A stretch of 64,000 nucleotides of DNA from a virus (IMGVR_UViG_3300035698_035310:1-64000), one strand, 5' to 3'. Positions 9,241 to 17,674 are shown, counted from the first letter of the stretch. The notes: generated by a model not told the origin, from the sequence alone. Numbers and translations: made by a program.

Positions 9241-9763
9241 TATACACTTGAAAAAATTTATTGAGTTTAAAAGGATTTATGCACATTATGGTATCTAGCA
9301 CCCGCATCCATGCATGGATGTTGAAGCCGGTGATTTAATCCAATAAATTTTTTCACTTTTTTATTGACAATGTAATCGATATTTGATATATTATAAGAAC
9401 GTTGGGACTGCGATCCCAATTGCACGGAGATGCAGTTTTCCCCCAATTGTGTTGCTGGGTTAACACACCATTCTGATGATGCACAGATAAAATTGCATTT
9501 CGCTAGGTATTCCGATCAATATACCTCGTTTGGTTTTACGTTAAAAACACTGTATTATGATAACACAGTGAATAATCAATAGTTTTGTTTAGTTTCCCTT
9601 TAAGAATTAAACTAGGTCGTAAGTTCCGAAATCAGTTTAATCATATTAATGGTTAAGACCTTTCGCAAAGGAATAGCTTATATCTAAAATCACGAAAGTG
9701 AGCATGGTGATTGAATCCGATATCAGATTAATTACCATGTAGATCGAACAAAGGAGATAATTA
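9241..9763 (+). other. gene-free stretch with palindromes and a promoter
   Basis: No convincing ORF. It holds a 16-bp palindrome at 9305-9320 (CATCCATG and its complement), a promoter at 9364, and further small hairpins such as TTGGGACTGCGATCCCAA near 9403. The transcript from 9400 would carry a leader of about 360 bases before the zinc-ribbon gene at 9764. Confidence 0.5.
9364..9392 (+). promoter_or_regulatory. sigma70-type promoter
   Basis: TTGACA (9364-9369), 17-base spacer, TATATT (9387-9392). It drives the long structured leader and the small zinc-ribbon gene. Confidence 0.65.
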
Positions 9764-9994
9764 GTGGAATTAAAATATGCAAAAGAACGATTTGGTGATA
9801 GTTTAACGTGTGGTTATTGTGGGATTGATCCTTTTGAAGAATTGTCATGGTTCGAAAAATTTTTTAATACACGCGGTGATAATTTTTCTTTTTTATATAA
9901 ACAATTGATGGAAGAAAGTTGTGTTATAGATTTGACGTGTGATAAATGTGGAAATAAATCATCGTTAACAAAAGATATGATTAATCATGATTAA
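9764..9994 (+). CDS. small zinc-ribbon protein
   Basis: 76 residues. Two Cys pairs, CGYCG (about 18-22) and CDKCG (about 58-62), fit a four-Cys zinc site. The start is GTG after a good ribosome binding site (AAAGGAGATAATTA). Both sides are long non-coding stretches, so it may regulate or bind the flanking RNAs; that is inference. Confidence 0.65.
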   Translation: MELKYAKERFGDSLTCGYCGIDPFEELSWFEKFFNTRGDNFSFLYKQLMEESCVIDLTCDKCGNKSSLTKDMINHD

Positions 9995-10047
9995 TCAAAA
10001 AAGCAAAAAAATGCATTTGATAAAACACGATTAATCAAAAATAACTG

Positions 10048-10076
10048 TTGACAATGCATTAATTTTATGGTATTTT
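10048..10076 (+). promoter_or_regulatory. sigma70-type promoter in front of long non-coding region
   Basis: TTGACA (10048-10053), 17 bases, TATTTT (10071-10076). The only gene downstream for 800 bases is the small one at 10896. Confidence 0.6.
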
Positions 10077-10155
10077 AGTCAAAATGAACAAAACAACGGG
10101 TATTTTAGCGTATTTTAATATACGGTTATAAATACCCACTAGATCGATCATTGCT

Positions 10156-10178
10156 GCGTAGTTATTGGTTACTTCGAT
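10156..10178 (+). repeat. GCGTAG-N6-GTTACTTCG element, copy 1
   Basis: Short dispersed repeat found four times in the window (also 10742, 23781, 24370). This copy is the loop of a TTGCTG/CAGCAA hairpin. Confidence 0.6.
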
Positions 10179-10741
10179 ATAAAACAGCAAAGACATGGTG
10201 GAAATCCATGACGGTAGGGGAAACCCAACTATGAGAATTGCGCTATACTGATTGTTGACAAAACTGTTTTTTTAAGTGGCGAATGCGCTTAATAAGATAG
10301 GGATGAGATTCTCGGGAAGTAATTCGAAATCACTCAGAAGAGTGGGTCCAATTGCGATATTTCACAATGGTCGAACAAATTTATTAAGAAGTTGCCTGAA
10401 TTTGAAATAACGGTAACAGATGACAAGCATATCAAAATGCTCTGGTTGTAGGCGGTAGGAAGTATAGACTCTCTTATCATGTCATGGAGGAACGGGCTTT
10501 AATATAGCTGAAAAGCGTATATAAAGGGTTCATTGGCTGAAAGCCTTTGATGTAGCTGTGGACGTTCAAGGGTGGTGGCACCATGACACTAGATCGAATA
10601 AAAGAACGTGGTCGTGCGATAAGGCGCGGGGTGGGTACCAGGACTCCACCGAAACAGATCGAACACTGGATAGGATAATCGGGACGGCCTCCGACCTATC
10701 GACGGATTAATATCCTTAGCCGATTAATAAATTCTGCCGTT

Positions 10742-10764
10742 GCGTAGAGATAAGATACTTCGAT
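10742..10764 (+). repeat. GCGTAG-N6-GTTACTTCG element, copy 2
   Basis: Matches copy 1 except GATACTTCG in place of GTTACTTCG; followed by AAAACAGC as in copy 1. Confidence 0.55.
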
Positions 10765-10895
10765 TGATGAAAACAGCTTATTTCGTTACTTTCTCGGCGA
10801 TACTAATTAACTGCTAAAGTATACTTTTTCAGTTACAACGTTAGTAAATGATTCACCAGATCATTTACTAACAGATCGATTTTTGAGGAAAATAT

Positions 10896-11153
10896 ATGAT
10901 AATACTCGACCAAAATACAGTAGAAGGCGACTTTGATCTTATAAGCGAAATTCATGGCGAACTTATAAAAGATTTGATGCTTGAAATCGTTGACGAAATA
11001 TCCCCACTGGGTTTAACCGTTATGCAATCATCATTGATATCAGTTGATGTCATCGTTAAAAAACACAAAGACGCAATAAAACCACATCTTGAAAAATATG
11101 ATTATAAAATAGGCGATAAAAAATATAAACTTGAAAATATAACATTCTATTGA
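10896..11153 (+). CDS. small hypothetical protein
   Basis: 85 residues, acidic N-terminal half and basic C-terminal half, alpha/beta pattern. Ribosome binding site TTTTGAGGAAAATAT. No family recognised. It directly precedes the TROVE gene. Confidence 0.65.
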   Translation: MIILDQNTVEGDFDLISEIHGELIKDLMLEIVDEISPLGLTVMQSSLISVDVIVKKHKDAIKPHLEKYDYKIGDKKYKLENITFY

Positions 11154-11192
11154 TATATGATAAAAAATAAATGACATACAGGAGACCAAACC

Positions 11193-11945
11193 ATGTCAAA
11201 ATTTAACAACGCTGGCGTTGCACCAATCAATGTAACTACAATTCCAAATACACGCACCAAAGAAGGTTCACGATCATTTAAGTTTGATCATAAAATGGAA
11301 CTATATCAAACGGTAGTTACTACACTGTTTGGTGAAAGTAATTTTTATGAAAGCAAAGATGAACGCACCAGTCGTATTACACGTCTTGTTCGCAAGTGTG
11401 TAGAAGGCGGCGATGCACAATATGTTGCTAACCTTGCAGTATATGCTCGTGAGAAAATGTATCTTCGTTCTATTCCTGTATTTTTAACCGTTACACTTGC
11501 AAAAGAAATTCGCGCAGTTGATAGTTCCGACTACAACGTTCGATTATTGACAGGTCGTGTTATTCAACGTGCAGATGAAATTCGTGAAATGTTCGCTGCT
11601 GCGGAAGCAGTATTTGGTAATTCAAAGGATAATAAAACATTTAAGAAAGTTGTACCACGTGCGCTTCTTAAAGGTATCGCTGATTCGTTTAATAAATTTG
11701 ACGCTTACCAATTCAAAAAATGGTCCGGTGGAAAAGGTTCAATTAAATTCACCGACGTAATGCGCGTTGTTCATCCAACACCAAAGGATGAAGCACAGAA
11801 CGCAATCTTTAAGAACATCATGGAAGACACCTTGCCAGCAATCGATACTTGGGAAACCAATATCTCTGGTGATGGTTCTAATACAGAAAACTGGCAGTTA
11901 GTTGCTGATGCCAAAATAGAAAAAACTGCTTGGATTAGGGTATAA
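11193..11945 (+). CDS. TROVE/Ro60 protein, N-terminal part
   Basis: 250 residues. It matches the first half of the TROVE module of Ro60/Rsr, the RNA-binding HEAT-like ring: the block SRTIRLVRKCVEGGDAQYV is nearly as found in the family, followed by the pattern KEIRAVDS and PRALLKGIAD. The frame ends where Ro60 would continue into the region G(L/Y)MALLRNLRN; that motif is found 1.1 kb downstream. The start has the ribosome binding site GGAGACCAAACC. Ro60 proteins bind misfolded RNA and Y RNA and are often linked to RNA repair. Confidence 0.8.
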   Translation: MSKFNNAGVAPINVTTIPNTRTKEGSRSFKFDHKMELYQTVVTTLFGESNFYESKDERTSRITRLVRKCVEGGDAQYVANLAVYAREKMYLRSIPVFLTVTLAKEIRAVDSSDYNVRLLTGRVIQRADEIREMFAAAEAVFGNSKDNKTFKKVVPRALLKGIADSFNKFDAYQFKKWSGGKGSIKFTDVMRVVHPTPKDEAQNAIFKNIMEDTLPAIDTWETNISGDGSNTENWQLVADAKIEKTAWIRV

Positions 11946-11978
11946 TCAGTTATATTTTTGTTTCTTTACTGCTTTATT

Positions 11979-11986
11979 GATAAATA
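11979..11986 (+). promoter_or_regulatory. T4-type late promoter box before a homing endonuclease
   Basis: GATAAATA lies 33 bases before the endonuclease ATG. It gives the inserted gene its own late expression, independent of the TROVE message. Confidence 0.4.
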
Positions 11987-12019
11987 GATATAACAGGTTA
12001 TCATAAAGGCGGTAAAAAC

Positions 12020-12973
12020 ATGAAGACAATAAAAGAATGGATTGAATGCAATCTTATAAAAGAAAATGGTTCATTGAATGAACGACGAATGGGAAAGTTG
12101 TCCAAAAAAGATAGTAGAACGTGGGTGGAAAAACATCATATCGATAGATTTGATGTTATAATAAAATGGGGAAATGGAAGGTCGTTTAAAGAATGCGTCT
12201 ATATGATATTACAAAATATAATAAACATACCATCATGTAAGATATGTGATAATGATGTAGCATTTATAGATAATAAAAATGGTTATAGATTATATTGTTC
12301 AACTGTATGTATGAATAATGACCCAGAAAGAATAATAGAAATAGAAAAAACTAAAAGATCAAATGGTTCATATGATCAAAAAAGAAAACGATTAGAAGAA
12401 ACTAATATAAAAAAATATGGAAAACCGTTTTTTGTTAATAGAAAAAAAGGAAAAGACACATTAAGAAAAAACTTTGGCGTTGATCATCCGGCACAATCGT
12501 CTATCGTTAAAAAGAAAATGAAAGATACAATGGTTAAAAAATGGGGCGTAGAAAATCCCATGTATATATCAACTTTTGTTGATAAAATGATACAAAGTAG
12601 AGGAAATAAAATAACCGGAAGTATCAGGTGTAGAATAAAACGATTTGGTGATAAAGAGATTCCATATCAAGGAACATATGAAAAAATATTTTTAGAAAGT
12701 TTATCGAATAAAAATATCGAACGAATAAAAAGAGGTAATAAAGCAGTTTATTTTATAGACGGGAAACAAAAAACATATTATCCAGATTTTGTTATAGAAA
12801 ACACAGTTTATGAAATAAAATCGAAATGGACGTGGGATAATAAAGGTAAGAATAAAAGATTAAGAGTAATAAACAAGTTGAAGTTGAGATCGGCTAAACG
12901 GCAAGGTCATAATGTCATTTTGGTATTAGATCATAAACAGTTAACTTACAACGAAGCAATACGCTTGTTATAA
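12020..12973 (+). CDS. homing endonuclease-like protein inside the TROVE gene
   Basis: 317 residues, very basic. An N-terminal zinc-type CKICDN...CSTVCM region is followed by two related DNA-binding repeats (KKYGKPF, KNFGVDHPAQS, KKWGVENPMY) and a C-terminal nuclease core of the VSR-like restriction fold: TYYPDFVIENTVYEIKSKW shows the D-x(n)-E-x-K catalytic pattern. This layout is common in free-standing homing endonucleases of large phages. It interrupts the TROVE reading frame. Confidence 0.8.
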   Translation: MKTIKEWIECNLIKENGSLNERRMGKLSKKDSRTWVEKHHIDRFDVIIKWGNGRSFKECVYMILQNIINIPSCKICDNDVAFIDNKNGYRLYCSTVCMNNDPERIIEIEKTKRSNGSYDQKRKRLEETNIKKYGKPFFVNRKKGKDTLRKNFGVDHPAQSSIVKKKMKDTMVKKWGVENPMYISTFVDKMIQSRGNKITGSIRCRIKRFGDKEIPYQGTYEKIFLESLSNKNIERIKRGNKAVYFIDGKQKTYYPDFVIENTVYEIKSKWTWDNKGKNKRLRVINKLKLRSAKRQGHNVILVLDHKQLTYNEAIRLL

Positions 12974-12987
12974 AGGAGACCAAACCA

Positions 12988-13437
12988 ATGCAAGTTATAG
13001 ATAAGAAATTTTTAAAAGATAAAGATAATGTTGTATTCACAGATGAATTTGATATTATTAATGGTGTAAAATACCAAAAAGTTAAATGGGATATAGAGCA
13101 TCCAAAAATGGGTCTGATGGCAAGAGTTCGAAATCTTCGTAATTTAACCAAGCATGATGTTGATTTGGATTACACTATAAAATGTTTGACTGATGCTAAC
13201 GCAGTCAAAAAATCAAAGATGCTCCCGTTTCGCTGGTATTCGGCGTATAGAGAACTTGGTGGTTCTGGAATAGAAGCAAACAATCATTGGTATTATAAAG
13301 AACCAGCTAAACCAGACGTTATGGCTTCACCACATTTGTTGGCTGCATTGGAAGATGCATTTGACATGAGTGTATCCAATTTGCCAGACTTGGGCGATGA
13401 TGTACTTATCGTAGTTGACCAAAGTGGTTCTATGTAA
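12988..13437 (+). CDS. TROVE/Ro60 protein, middle part ending at the MIDAS motif
   Basis: 149 residues. After about 35 unique residues it resumes TROVE sequence (GLMARVRNLRNLT, KMLPFRWYSAY) and runs into the von Willebrand A domain, stopping exactly at VVDQSGSM, the metal-site (DxSxS) motif, through a TAA at 13435. Its own ribosome binding site (AAAGGAGACCAAACC) is almost the same as that of the N-terminal piece, so it may be made as a separate polypeptide. Confidence 0.75.
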   Translation: MQVIDKKFLKDKDNVVFTDEFDIINGVKYQKVKWDIEHPKMGLMARVRNLRNLTKHDVDLDYTIKCLTDANAVKKSKMLPFRWYSAYRELGGSGIEANNHWYYKEPAKPDVMASPHLLAALEDAFDMSVSNLPDLGDDVLIVVDQSGSM

Positions 13438-13983
13438 GACACTATCAGCCAACATAGCACAGTAACATGTGCTGAAATCGCTAGTGTGCTTGGTGCTGCG
13501 GTGTGGTTCAATCAGATTCGCCAAGGTAAAAAAGCTATGGTAGCAGGTTTTGCATCCACTGGAAAGGTTTACAATTGGAGTGCACGAACTAGTGCGCTTG
13601 CTGCGGCTAAAGAAATGATGAACACCAGTTTGGGTGGTGCAACGAATATCGGCACTGCGTGGGGTGCTGCAAAAATGGCTAATCTTAAACCATCAACTAT
13701 TGTGGTTCTTAGTGATATGCAAATGACTGGCGATAGCCGCGCTCGTTATAATACAATTATGGTTCCAGAGCAATACGGTCTTGCTGATGATGACACTTTG
13801 AAAATAAGTATCAACATTAAAGGTTATGATAATAGCCCGTTGGCTATGAACAATGGCTGGATTCAAATTGCTGGATGGTCAGAAAAAATATTTGATCTTA
13901 TTGACGCAATGCGCAAACCAGGTGATGCTGTTAAGTTGATTAATGATCTTGATTTAAACTTGACAAAGTCGCAACAGGTATAG
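13438..13983 (+). CDS. TROVE/Ro60 protein, VWA C-terminal part
   Basis: In the same frame as the middle part, right after the TAA. It reads DTISQHSTVTCAEIASVLGAAVWFNQ and on through VVLSDMQMTG, the rest of the VWA fold. The first in-frame start candidate is GTG at 13486 without a ribosome binding site, so this part would need read-through of one TAA to be made. All three parts summed give the usual Ro60 length. Confidence 0.65.
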   Translation, partial: DTISQHSTVTCAEIASVLGAAVWFNQIRQGKKAMVAGFASTGKVYNWSARTSALAAAKEMMNTSLGGATNIGTAWGAAKMANLKPSTIVVLSDMQMTGDSRARYNTIMVPEQYGLADDDTLKISINIKGYDNSPLAMNNGWIQIAGWSEKIFDLIDAMRKPGDAVKLINDLDLNLTKSQQV

Positions 13984-14022
13984 TAATATGAATATTATAA
14001 ACATAGACATAAGGAGATTTTG

Positions 14023-14538
14023 TTGAACAATAATACTACTTTGCTTAATGAGCAAATAAATTTACATTTGATTCGTTTAGTCAGTGATGACGGTGAACAG
14101 GATGGAATAATGACATCCAGTGCAGCGTATACTATAGCGCAATCGAAAGGATTGGATTTAGTTTTAATATCACCCGAAGCAATTCCACCTGTATGTAAGG
14201 TGCTTAATTGGGGCAAACATTTATTTGATTTAAAGAAACGACAAAAAGAATCTAAATCAAAACAAACCGTAGTTGATACAAAAGAAGTTCAATTAAGACC
14301 AACTACTGATGTTCATGATTTGGAAACAAAAATGAATAAAGCAAAGAAGTTTTTAGAGAAAGGCAAACATGTTCGTTTTCATATGCGTTTCCGTGGACGA
14401 GAAGCATCACATGCTGAAATAGGCATGGAAATGATGAATGGCATCCTTGAAACGTTAGGAGATACTGTTGTTATTGACAAGAAACCCATATTAAAAGGTA
14501 AGAATATCATAATGTTAGTGGCTCCAGCGACTAAATAG
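14023..14538 (+). CDS. infC: translation initiation factor IF-3
   Basis: 171-172 residues, normal IF3 length. Both domains are present: the N-terminal NEQINLHLIRLV...DGIMTSSAAYTIAQSKGLDLVLISPEAIPPVCKVLNWGK and the C-terminal KEVQLRPTTDVHDLETKMNKA...VRFHMRFRGRE. IF3 binds the 30S subunit and proofreads start codons. The start is a rare TTG (14020 or 14023) spaced correctly from AAGGAG, echoing the non-AUG start of bacterial infC. Confidence 0.92.
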   Translation: MNNNTTLLNEQINLHLIRLVSDDGEQDGIMTSSAAYTIAQSKGLDLVLISPEAIPPVCKVLNWGKHLFDLKKRQKESKSKQTVVDTKEVQLRPTTDVHDLETKMNKAKKFLEKGKHVRFHMRFRGREASHAEIGMEMMNGILETLGDTVVIDKKPILKGKNIIMLVAPATK

Positions 14539-14570
14539 TTATAATACTATTTAACCAGTTGGAGTATGTT

Positions 14571-14789
14571 ATGAATTTATACGGTCAAGCACAATTAACT
14601 AAAACAATAACCGATCAAAAAAATATAGAACGTAATTATTGGCGCATTTTTAGCGAATTGGAAGAAGCAAACAAAAAAATAAAAACATTAGAAGCAGAAA
14701 ATAAAAAATTAAAAGAGAGTGCTAAAAAAGTGCCAAAGAAAAATATATTAACATCAACAAGTGCTGATATATTTTCATCTGATGACTAA
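14571..14789 (+). CDS. small coiled-coil protein
   Basis: 72 residues. A leucine/glutamate/lysine heptad stretch covers about residues 25-55. ATG 14571 is preferred because of TTGGAG nine bases upstream. No family recognised. Confidence 0.6.
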   Translation: MNLYGQAQLTKTITDQKNIERNYWRIFSELEEANKKIKTLEAENKKLKESAKKVPKKNILTSTSADIFSSDD

Positions 14790-14795
14790 CAAAGT

Positions 14796-15090
14796 TTAGT
14801 TTAACGGCGGCGAGTGTTTTTACACTTGTATTTCAAAGATGGTCTCCTGATTGTCGTTAAACTAATAGGGGCGATGATTGTGGCAAAACAGTTCATCGTC
14901 CCTTCTACATTACCTGCGGATGGAATAATATTCTTTATCGCTCGCCCACCATCCTTTCTTCGGAATGCACTGATGAGTAAGGGATTAAAAATAACAAACC
15001 TATTGTACGGTGGTTCTAGAACATCTAATCGGCGATAGACAAATGGTTTTTATAAAGGCGAGACTACACAAGAGGTAGTCTCGCCTATTT
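14796..15090 (+). ncRNA. structured RNA candidate with terminator
   Basis: A chain of strong stems without a plausible gene: TTAGTTTAACG (14796-14806) pairs perfectly with CGTTAAACTAA (14855-14865); GGGGCGATGA (14868-14877) pairs with TCATCGTCCC (14893-14902); a terminator hairpin closes the stretch. About 290 nt. It could be a processed small RNA or the 3' UTR of the infC transcript. Confidence 0.5.
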
Positions 15091-15095
15091 CATTT
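15057..15095 (+). terminator. strong hairpin terminator
   Basis: GGCGAGACTAC (15057-15067) pairs perfectly with GTAGTCTCGCC (15075-15085), then TATTTCATTT. Confidence 0.75.
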
Positions 15096-15100
15096 AGCCC

Positions 15101-15128
15101 TTGACATATTATATTAATCGTATATAAT
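15101..15128 (+). promoter_or_regulatory. sigma70-type promoter
   Basis: TTGACA (15101), 16 bases, TATAAT (15123-15128). It follows a terminator and starts the small-gene run at 15157. Confidence 0.7.
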
Positions 15129-15156
15129 AATAAAAATTGCACGAAAGGATTTAATA

Positions 15157-15582
15157 ATGACATATAGAAATATTAATGTGAATGGCACTGATTACAAATA
15201 TGTGATCGGTAAGACTTATATTAAAGTTGTCGGCATTGGATCGATATTAAAATATCGTGTGGGCACACCGGCTGGTATAACATATAAAACATATCTTGAG
15301 TGGATGAAATTGTCCGATTCAGAGTTACAAGAAAAAACTAAAGGTCATAGAGTTCAAACTGGACCCGGTGATGTTAAAAAGTTTATATTAAATCCAGACG
15401 GCAACATTCCTTTATTGGAACCGTTTCGCTGCAATGGATATAGATATATCCATGAAGAGTCGGGACGAGTTCAGGATGATGTAAGATTAAGATCCGACCC
15501 ATTTGATGGTGAAATCTATCGCAAACTTAATTTTTCATTTTATTGCCAAGAATGCCACGATGAACGCGCAATGGATATTTAA
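15157..15582 (+). CDS. hypothetical protein
   Basis: 141 residues. Ribosome binding site GAAAGGATTTAATA. A beta-rich first half is followed by a CQECHDE motif near the C-terminus that, with Cys 100, might bind metal. First gene after the promoter at 15101. Confidence 0.65.
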   Translation: MTYRNINVNGTDYKYVIGKTYIKVVGIGSILKYRVGTPAGITYKTYLEWMKLSDSELQEKTKGHRVQTGPGDVKKFILNPDGNIPLLEPFRCNGYRYIHEESGRVQDDVRLRSDPFDGEIYRKLNFSFYCQECHDERAMDI

Positions 15583-15594
15583 AGGAGTTAAATT

Positions 15595-15897
15595 ATGAAT
15601 AAAAATAAAGCAGTGCGAAATCTTCAGTTGATGATTGATATCAGAGAAGGCAAGCCACCGGTTAGAACTACGGAGAAATCTGCGTTCAACAAAGGCATTG
15701 AAGTAAATCAACCAAAGCACGATGTTTCACGATATCAATATTTTTCTTCGTATACAGGAAGAATGTTATCGCAGCATGAAATGGGCATGATTCGGAGATT
15801 TCAACAAGCAGAAAATCTTATGTTTGATGGATCGCATACGCAGATTTTTGCAAATGCAATTCGTGGGCATCAAGTTGAAGCAGTTAATAGGGGATAA
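15595..15897 (+). CDS. hypothetical protein
   Basis: 100 residues, basic. Ribosome binding site AAAGGAGTTAAATT. Twelve bases after the previous stop, so same operon. No domain recognised. Confidence 0.6.
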   Translation: MNKNKAVRNLQLMIDIREGKPPVRTTEKSAFNKGIEVNQPKHDVSRYQYFSSYTGRMLSQHEMGMIRRFQQAENLMFDGSHTQIFANAIRGHQVEAVNRG

Positions 15898-15905
15898 TTA
15901 TTATA

Positions 15906-16187
15906 ATGCATATTGATAAAATACTTAATCTGCCAATGCAAGAAAATGATGCTGAAGCGAAAACAATACGGGATTATTTGAAAGAGTTGCTTAAAGAACT
16001 TTGGGTGGAGGGTGAAGGATTTTCGGGTAAACGTCCTTTCGGAAATAGCGGCTGGCATCACGAACTCTATACTACATTAATTATACATAAAGTGATTGAT
16101 GGAACGTTGGACGAAGATGGATATATAGATCATTGTGATGATGCACAAGGAGATACCATTATAATTGCTGTGATAAATGCTTTATAA
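15906..16187 (+). CDS. hypothetical acidic protein
   Basis: 93 residues, acidic, with the aromatic/His stretch FGNSGWHHELYTTLI that is typical of small conserved phage proteins. The ATG is eight bases after the previous stop. Confidence 0.6.
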   Translation: MHIDKILNLPMQENDAEAKTIRDYLKELLKELWVEGEGFSGKRPFGNSGWHHELYTTLIIHKVIDGTLDEDGYIDHCDDAQGDTIIIAVINAL

Positions 16188-16213
16188 TTATTTAAAAATG
16201 AGGAATGTTTTAT

Positions 16214-16483
16214 ATGTTGTATGAAAAGTTATCAGATCATGAAACACTTGATTTAAACAGTGTTGTTTATATTCATTATAGACAGGGTGTGATTTTTAAA
16301 AAACCGCCATTTTGGGTTAGATGGATTCCAATGGTAATGATCGGCGAAGATATACCTGCTCGAATTCAAATATTACTTGACAATAAGGAACGGTTGATGT
16401 ATTATTATGAAACTAACGAAGAAGCAAATACAGCTTATAATGATGTAGTTGCTAATTGGAAAAAGATCGCGGGACCGTTGTAG
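16214..16483 (+). CDS. hypothetical protein
   Basis: 89 residues from ATG 16214 (alternative ATG 16205 lies too close to GAGG). It contains a proline/tryptophan hydrophobic block (FKKPPFWVRWIPMVMI). Ends at TAG. No family recognised. Confidence 0.55.
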   Translation: MLYEKLSDHETLDLNSVVYIHYRQGVIFKKPPFWVRWIPMVMIGEDIPARIQILLDNKERLMYYYETNEEANTAYNDVVANWKKIAGPL

Positions 16484-16523
16484 ACCTTGTATTATGGTTT
16501 TGTATTTCATACCCCGCAAAAAG

Positions 16524-16562
16524 ACCATGTAATTGCGGATACTGAACATGGTAATTTTTTTT
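16524..16562 (+). terminator. hairpin terminator
   Basis: ACCATGT (16524-16530) pairs with ACATGGT (16546-16552), followed by AATTTTTTTT. Confidence 0.7.
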
Positions 16563-16578
16563 AATAAAAGGCGACAAT

Positions 16579-17001
16579 ATGGTTAATACTAAAACACTTA
16601 ATAAAATAGCCACCGACATAGAAAAAAATAAAAAACGTAAAGAACGACGTCGCGAGTTATATGCTTTAAAAAAAGAAGAAATAAGAAAAGAAGCAGTGAT
16701 ACAAAAAGGTGTTAAAAAGGCATTAAGACGATTGGGACCACGTTGCGAAGAATCCGCAAAAAACGGCGAAAAATATCTTCCGTTGATTACAACAAGATCA
16801 ACAAGCGGAAATGACTCTATTGATTTTTGGCATCCAAGTGAACGCGACGAGCCAGAATGTTTTCATGAAATTGCTTCTAGGATAGAAGAACATTTAGAAA
16901 AGAAAAATATTGATCATGACTGGCGGCATTGGGATGATAGTGGAGTGGCAACTTGGAGCAATTATGCGCTTTGTGTTGTATGGGATGGTATAAATAAATA
17001 A
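16579..17001 (+). CDS. hypothetical protein, basic start and acidic end
   Basis: 140 residues. The first 50 are Lys/Arg-rich and helical; the rest has conserved-looking His/Trp pairs (HDWRHWDDSG). No family recognised. The ATG follows AGGCGACAAT. Confidence 0.6.
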   Translation: MVNTKTLNKIATDIEKNKKRKERRRELYALKKEEIRKEAVIQKGVKKALRRLGPRCEESAKNGEKYLPLITTRSTSGNDSIDFWHPSERDEPECFHEIASRIEEHLEKKNIDHDWRHWDDSGVATWSNYALCVVWDGINK

Positions 17002-17095
17002 GATGTTTGGCACCGGTTGTAAGTCACCTGACGACATAGGGCGGATCGGCTAAGAGAGTGCATGTAGGACTACCAAATATTTTCAAGGAGTTAAT

Positions 17096-17287
17096 ATGAA
17101 CGATAAAGATGAAATGCTACAAATTATTGGCGAACTTAAAAATGGTGCGATGGATATTCTTAAAAAAATACAAAATCATGAATTATCAGAAGACGAGTTG
17201 TTATACTATATGAATATAGCAGATGATGCAAACAGCATACTTGCTGGAACAATTAAAAAAATAGATGAAGCGCAAAAAACTACTTGA
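17096..17287 (+). CDS. small helical protein
   Basis: 63 residues, strongly helical and acidic. Ribosome binding site CAAGGAGTTAAT. Ends within the promoter at 17284. Confidence 0.55.
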   Translation: MNDKDEMLQIIGELKNGAMDILKKIQNHELSEDELLYYMNIADDANSILAGTIKKIDEAQKTT

Positions 17288-17312
17288 CAATCTAAAAAGG
17301 GTGTTGTATAAT
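17284..17312 (+). promoter_or_regulatory. sigma70-type promoter
   Basis: TTGACA (17284-17289), 17 bases, TATAAT (17307-17312), near-consensus. It drives a leader of about 160 nt and the 53-aa gene at 17485. Confidence 0.75.
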
Positions 17313-17484
17313 GCCTAAAGTTAAAAAATGATAAATACTTTTACGGTGAACATCTTCGCCATGGTGAAATACCCAAAACCCAATTAAGTGGATGTGAAAA
17401 AACATAGAACAAAACGCCATGGTGGCGTATTATTTGAATCGGCTTTAAAAACTTTTTAAGCCTAACGAGAAAAGGAACCGAGAT

Positions 17485-17646
17485 ATGACTTCTACTTTTA
17501 AACATAAACATATAGATACAGGGACCATTTGTAATGGTAACGGTATTGTTGTGTTTATGCGCAATGTAGTGAGAAATACAAATGATACAAAACGAGGTTG
17601 GGATTTTACCAACTTTATCAAAGGCAAAGGAGTTAACGGGCATTAA
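17485..17646 (+). CDS. small hypothetical protein, 53 aa
   Basis: Bounded by a strong promoter and a strong terminator, with a GAAAAGGAACCGAGAT ribosome binding site. It is basic and has an NGNGIVVFMRN core. The isolated unit resembles an early phage host-takeover gene, but function is unknown. Confidence 0.6.
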   Translation: MTSTFKHKHIDTGTICNGNGIVVFMRNVVRNTNDTKRGWDFTNFIKGKGVNGH

Positions 17647-17674
17647 AACCTAAAATTCCAGTTCAAACAGAACT

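Larger units (their letters stand above)
10077..10895 (+). ncRNA. about 800-nt gene-free, probably structured RNA region
   Basis: No reading frame over 60 codons on the + strand. Many short complementary arms are visible (for example TTGCTG...CAGCAA at 10151-10189, and GTAAATGAT...ATCATTTAC near 10846-10870). Two copies of the GCGTAG-N6-GTTACTTCG element lie near the two ends (10156 and 10742), and the phrase AGATCGA recurs five times in the 9.7-10.9 kb area. Length and tRNA-rich phage setting resemble large ornate phage RNAs such as GOLLD, but I cannot show homology. RNase P and tmRNA hallmarks are absent. Confidence 0.45.

Noticed and set aside
10077-10895. RNase P RNA, tmRNA or group I/II intron
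   Set aside because: The RNase P core (GAGGAAAGTCC / ACAGAA), the tmRNA tRNA-like ends and a domain V or clear P/Q/R/S core were looked for and not found.
11946-12987. Group I intron in the TROVE gene
   Set aside because: The second piece has its own start and ribosome binding site plus extra residues, and the endonuclease has its own promoter, so a free-standing insertion is simpler; splicing was not excluded.
14814-15038. 74-aa ORF
   Set aside because: It lies across strong RNA stems, lacks a ribosome binding site and has no recognisable protein pattern.
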